8,474 bases of DNA from Bacteroidales bacterium (GTDB lineage Bacteria; Bacteroidota; Bacteroidia; Bacteroidales; UBA12481): NCBI GenBank assembly GCA_021160155.1, contig JAGHDB010000326.1:1-8474 (forward strand), given 5' to 3'. Below are positions 6,613 through 8,474 of the stretch, piece by piece. Below the pieces are notes generated by a model. That model had not been told where the DNA came from, searched no databases, and saw only the letters and a list, made by a program, of their open reading frames with translations. The position numbers and the translations under genes were made by a program. Position 1 is the first letter of the stretch; every line of letters starts with the position of its first letter.

Positions 6613-8463
6613 TTATTTGTGAAATACTTTTTCTGATCGCCTGTACCCTTTTTTGTTTTCATGCCAGTCGGTTTTTTCACGACCGCCTGACTCGGCCCAT
6701 TCGATAAAGTAAACATAAGCACTGTCAACCGGCGCTTTTTCAACAGGATAATCGAATGAAGAGGAGATTTCCATACCGAAAGGCAGGTTGGTGGCTGTTT
6801 GATAGTAACGGGCCCCTCCAACGGTATCACTCACATCATCTCCTGATCCCAGAAGGCTCCGGTCCATCAAATCAGTGGGTTCCTGGCCATGCAGGTGGAC
6901 TTCGCGACCGCGATTACCATTTACGAATATGAACGGGTTATAAGGAGGTAAACCGGCTTCCGTTGCCGGGATGGGAGAGGTTAAATGAATTTCAAAATTG
7001 ATCTCAACCGGATCCAGATACTTATCTGTTTCGCGTGTATTAACATAAGCATAACCGGGATTGATCAATATATTGTAAGCATCCTCGAAAAGAATGATCA
7101 CTGCTTTATCCTGACCGGCCTCCGTTCCGTTGGATCTGTAATTGATGAGATCTCCATCGGGTGTGAGGCCGGATATAGAGGCAACCTGATCGTAATTAAT
7201 TGGCATGGCGATCCCGAAACCGTTATGGAATGAGCCGCCGATGGCCCTAAGAATAACCTTGCCGGCAATCGAAACTACTTTGTTCTGTGCATTGGTGATT
7301 TCATTGAAGCGGCAGTCAAGCACCAGGTCATTAAAGTCATAGTCCCCTTTATAGGGCCAGAGGTCTTCAAAGGCCAGAGAGAAATAGCTGTCAGATCCCG
7401 GAAAATAATTATTAAAAGCTTTATTCGGATCATCGGGATAATCCTCATCCGTGTCATTAATGCCATCCCCATCACTGTCGGGATTACTGTCGTAGTTGGT
7501 CGTGACATTATCTATATAAAAAGGATCCTGAGTGTTTTTGTCCTGGAAAACCAGCCGGATATAAGTAGTATTATTGGGTACAACCCCACTGATCAGGATG
7601 TTTTGCCACCCTTTGGGATTCTTCAGGTTCAGGTTGACAGTGACCTGCTTTTTCTTTTTCCACTTTGAGTCGTAAAAAAAGAGCCAGGTTTTCATTTTAA
7701 CTCTGCTGCTGGTTGGTGAGATCAGGTCAAAAGTGACTTCAAATTCTCCCTGGTCACTCCATTCAATTACCTGTGTAACTTCAGCATACCTTCCATTGCT
7801 GCTTTGCCCCAGTTTTAAAGCATTATTTCCTTCATACGCTTCAATGGTCACCGGTACATGATAGCGGATACTCCGGTACCAGTTGCCGTCAACGGATTTT
7901 ACTTTTGTATAACTGGTGACAGTTCCCAGGAAATCGCTGCTGAAATCCGCGTTTCCGAAAACAGAGGATCCGGTTTCATGCAATGCTTTGAACGGACTGC
8001 CTTCAGATTCTAAATCCTCGATCTCAAGGTAATCCAGGTCATTTTCTGAATCGGGATCGTCAAAGGCTACGGTCATGTGCAGTGTGCCCAACGAGGCCCA
8101 GGAGTAAATTTCTTTGTAATTACCGGTCAATGGCAGATAAACAATCATTTTGCCGAAATCAACCGGAACTTTATAATAGAGTTTCGTTTGCTGGTTTTGG
8201 ATAATACCGCGGGTAAGGACATGGTGGAGAGAATCAAGCAGGTAAATAAAATGGCCATCAAGCGTTTCAACCGTATCACCCGTGAGCTCCAGTTCTACGT
8301 TCAGATCCACTTTGTTTGACAAGGTCCAGTTGAAGTATCCCGGAACTTCCGCAGTATTGAGCGTTTTGGGTAGTTTGAACGGATTAAAAAAGATGTCATT
8401 ACTGCAGGATGCCAACAGTACCGGCAGTAAAATCACCATCCAGCTTAATTTATTGAATCTCAC
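6613..8463 (-). CDS. LruC (DUF4842) domain-containing lipoprotein
   Basis: This is an exported lipoprotein of about 616 residues. The N-terminus is a hydrophobic signal (LSWMVILLPVLLASC) with lipobox LASC and lipidated C20, followed by SND. Residues about 40-115 resemble the FNW(S/T)T strand-rich N-terminal region seen in Bacteroidota LruC proteins. Residues about 205-325 look like a jelly-roll, carbohydrate-binding-module-like domain (YAEVTQVIEW, WQNILISGVV, YIDNV). SDGDGINDTDEDYPDD (330-345) is a thrombospondin type-3-like acidic calcium-binding loop. Residues about 360-600 form the LruC domain: LAFEDLWPYKGDYDFNDLVLD, then REVHLHGQEPTD, LPFGMEI and FIEWAESGG. The first possible start in view is a GTG at 8463. 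The frame stays open to the window edge, so the true start may lie beyond it; the ATG at 8439 would leave almost no charged n-region. It converges on the transporter with 37 bp between stop codons. An outer-membrane or surface location and a binding or adhesion role are inferred; no catalytic motif is seen. Confidence 0.85.
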   Translation of the reverse strand: MRFNKLSWMVILLPVLLASCSNDIFFNPFKLPKTLNTAEVPGYFNWTLSNKVDLNVELELTGDTVETLDGHFIYLLDSLHHVLTRGIIQNQQTKLYYKVPVDFGKMIVYLPLTGNYKEIYSWASLGTLHMTVAFDDPDSENDLDYLEIEDLESEGSPFKALHETGSSVFGNADFSSDFLGTVTSYTKVKSVDGNWYRSIRYHVPVTIEAYEGNNALKLGQSSNGRYAEVTQVIEWSDQGEFEVTFDLISPTSSRVKMKTWLFFYDSKWKKKKQVTVNLNLKNPKGWQNILISGVVPNNTTYIRLVFQDKNTQDPFYIDNVTTNYDSNPDSDGDGINDTDEDYPDDPNKAFNNYFPGSDSYFSLAFEDLWPYKGDYDFNDLVLDCRFNEITNAQNKVVSIAGKVILRAIGGSFHNGFGIAMPINYDQVASISGLTPDGDLINYRSNGTEAGQDKAVIILFEDAYNILINPGYAYVNTRETDKYLDPVEINFEIHLTSPIPATEAGLPPYNPFIFVNGNRGREVHLHGQEPTDLMDRSLLGSGDDVSDTVGGARYYQTATNLPFGMEISSSFDYPVEKAPVDSAYVYFIEWAESGGREKTDWHENKKGYRRSEKVFHK

Positions 8464-8474
8464 GGTAATAATTC

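Noticed and set aside
6985..7233. 82-codon plus-strand frame inside the LruC gene
   Set aside because: It lies entirely antisense to a strongly supported coding region and its translation shows no recognisable domain.
1..8474. Defence system, mobile element, CRISPR array, prophage or biosynthetic cluster
   Set aside because: Both strands were read for transposase, integrase, nuclease, toxin-antitoxin and repeat-array signs and none were seen; the genes present are housekeeping or envelope genes in ordinary order.

Overview
The window reads as chromosomal DNA from a member of the phylum Bacteroidota, probably on the Bacteroidales/Marinilabiliales side. Three things point there: a GWxTD-domain protein, a lipoprotein with a C-terminal LruC (DUF4842) domain, and the sequence style of the RlmD and ABC-F proteins. 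A TAnnTTTG-type -7 element and the lack of clear Shine-Dalgarno sequences fit as well. The order-level placement is an inference; nothing in the window fixes genus or species.

Layout, left to right. (1) Positions 2-331 hold the C-terminal end of a GWxTD-domain protein, followed after one base by rlmB (333-1067), which encodes a 23S rRNA ribose methyltransferase; both are on the + strand and look like one operon. (2) Converging on them from the minus strand is a two-gene unit, a DUF1643 protein (3580-2990) followed by an ABC-F ATPase (2993-1074), joined by an ATGA stop/start overlap. (3) A short divergent intergenic region (3581-3660) carries a candidate Bacteroidota promoter for the minus-strand pair. 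It also holds a small GC hairpin and a possible hexapeptide reading frame just before rlmD. (4) rlmD (3661-5067, + strand) encodes the 23S rRNA m5U1939 methyltransferase. It is followed by a POT-like MFS transporter (5121-6575) behind a 53-bp gap with an AT-rich inverted repeat. (5) A 616-residue LruC-domain lipoprotein (8463-6613, minus strand) converges on the transporter and runs to or past the right edge.

How the genes work together: three products act on or near the large ribosomal subunit. RlmB and RlmD modify 23S rRNA, and ABC-F proteins as a family bind the ribosomal E site and reach toward the peptidyl-transferase centre. They lie in three different transcription units, so this is a loose neighbourhood of translation genes and not a demonstrated pathway. 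The transporter and the LruC lipoprotein are cell-envelope proteins with no visible functional link to them.

I see no tRNA, rRNA, CRISPR array, insertion sequence, phage gene or integration site. The window is dense, with no gene-free stretch above about 80 bp, and is largely core-genome in character. I found no convincing new multi-gene system. The items most worth a second look are the DUF1643/ABC-F coupling, the two large predicted periplasmic loops of the POT-like transporter, the domain mix of the LruC lipoprotein, and the structured leader of rlmD.
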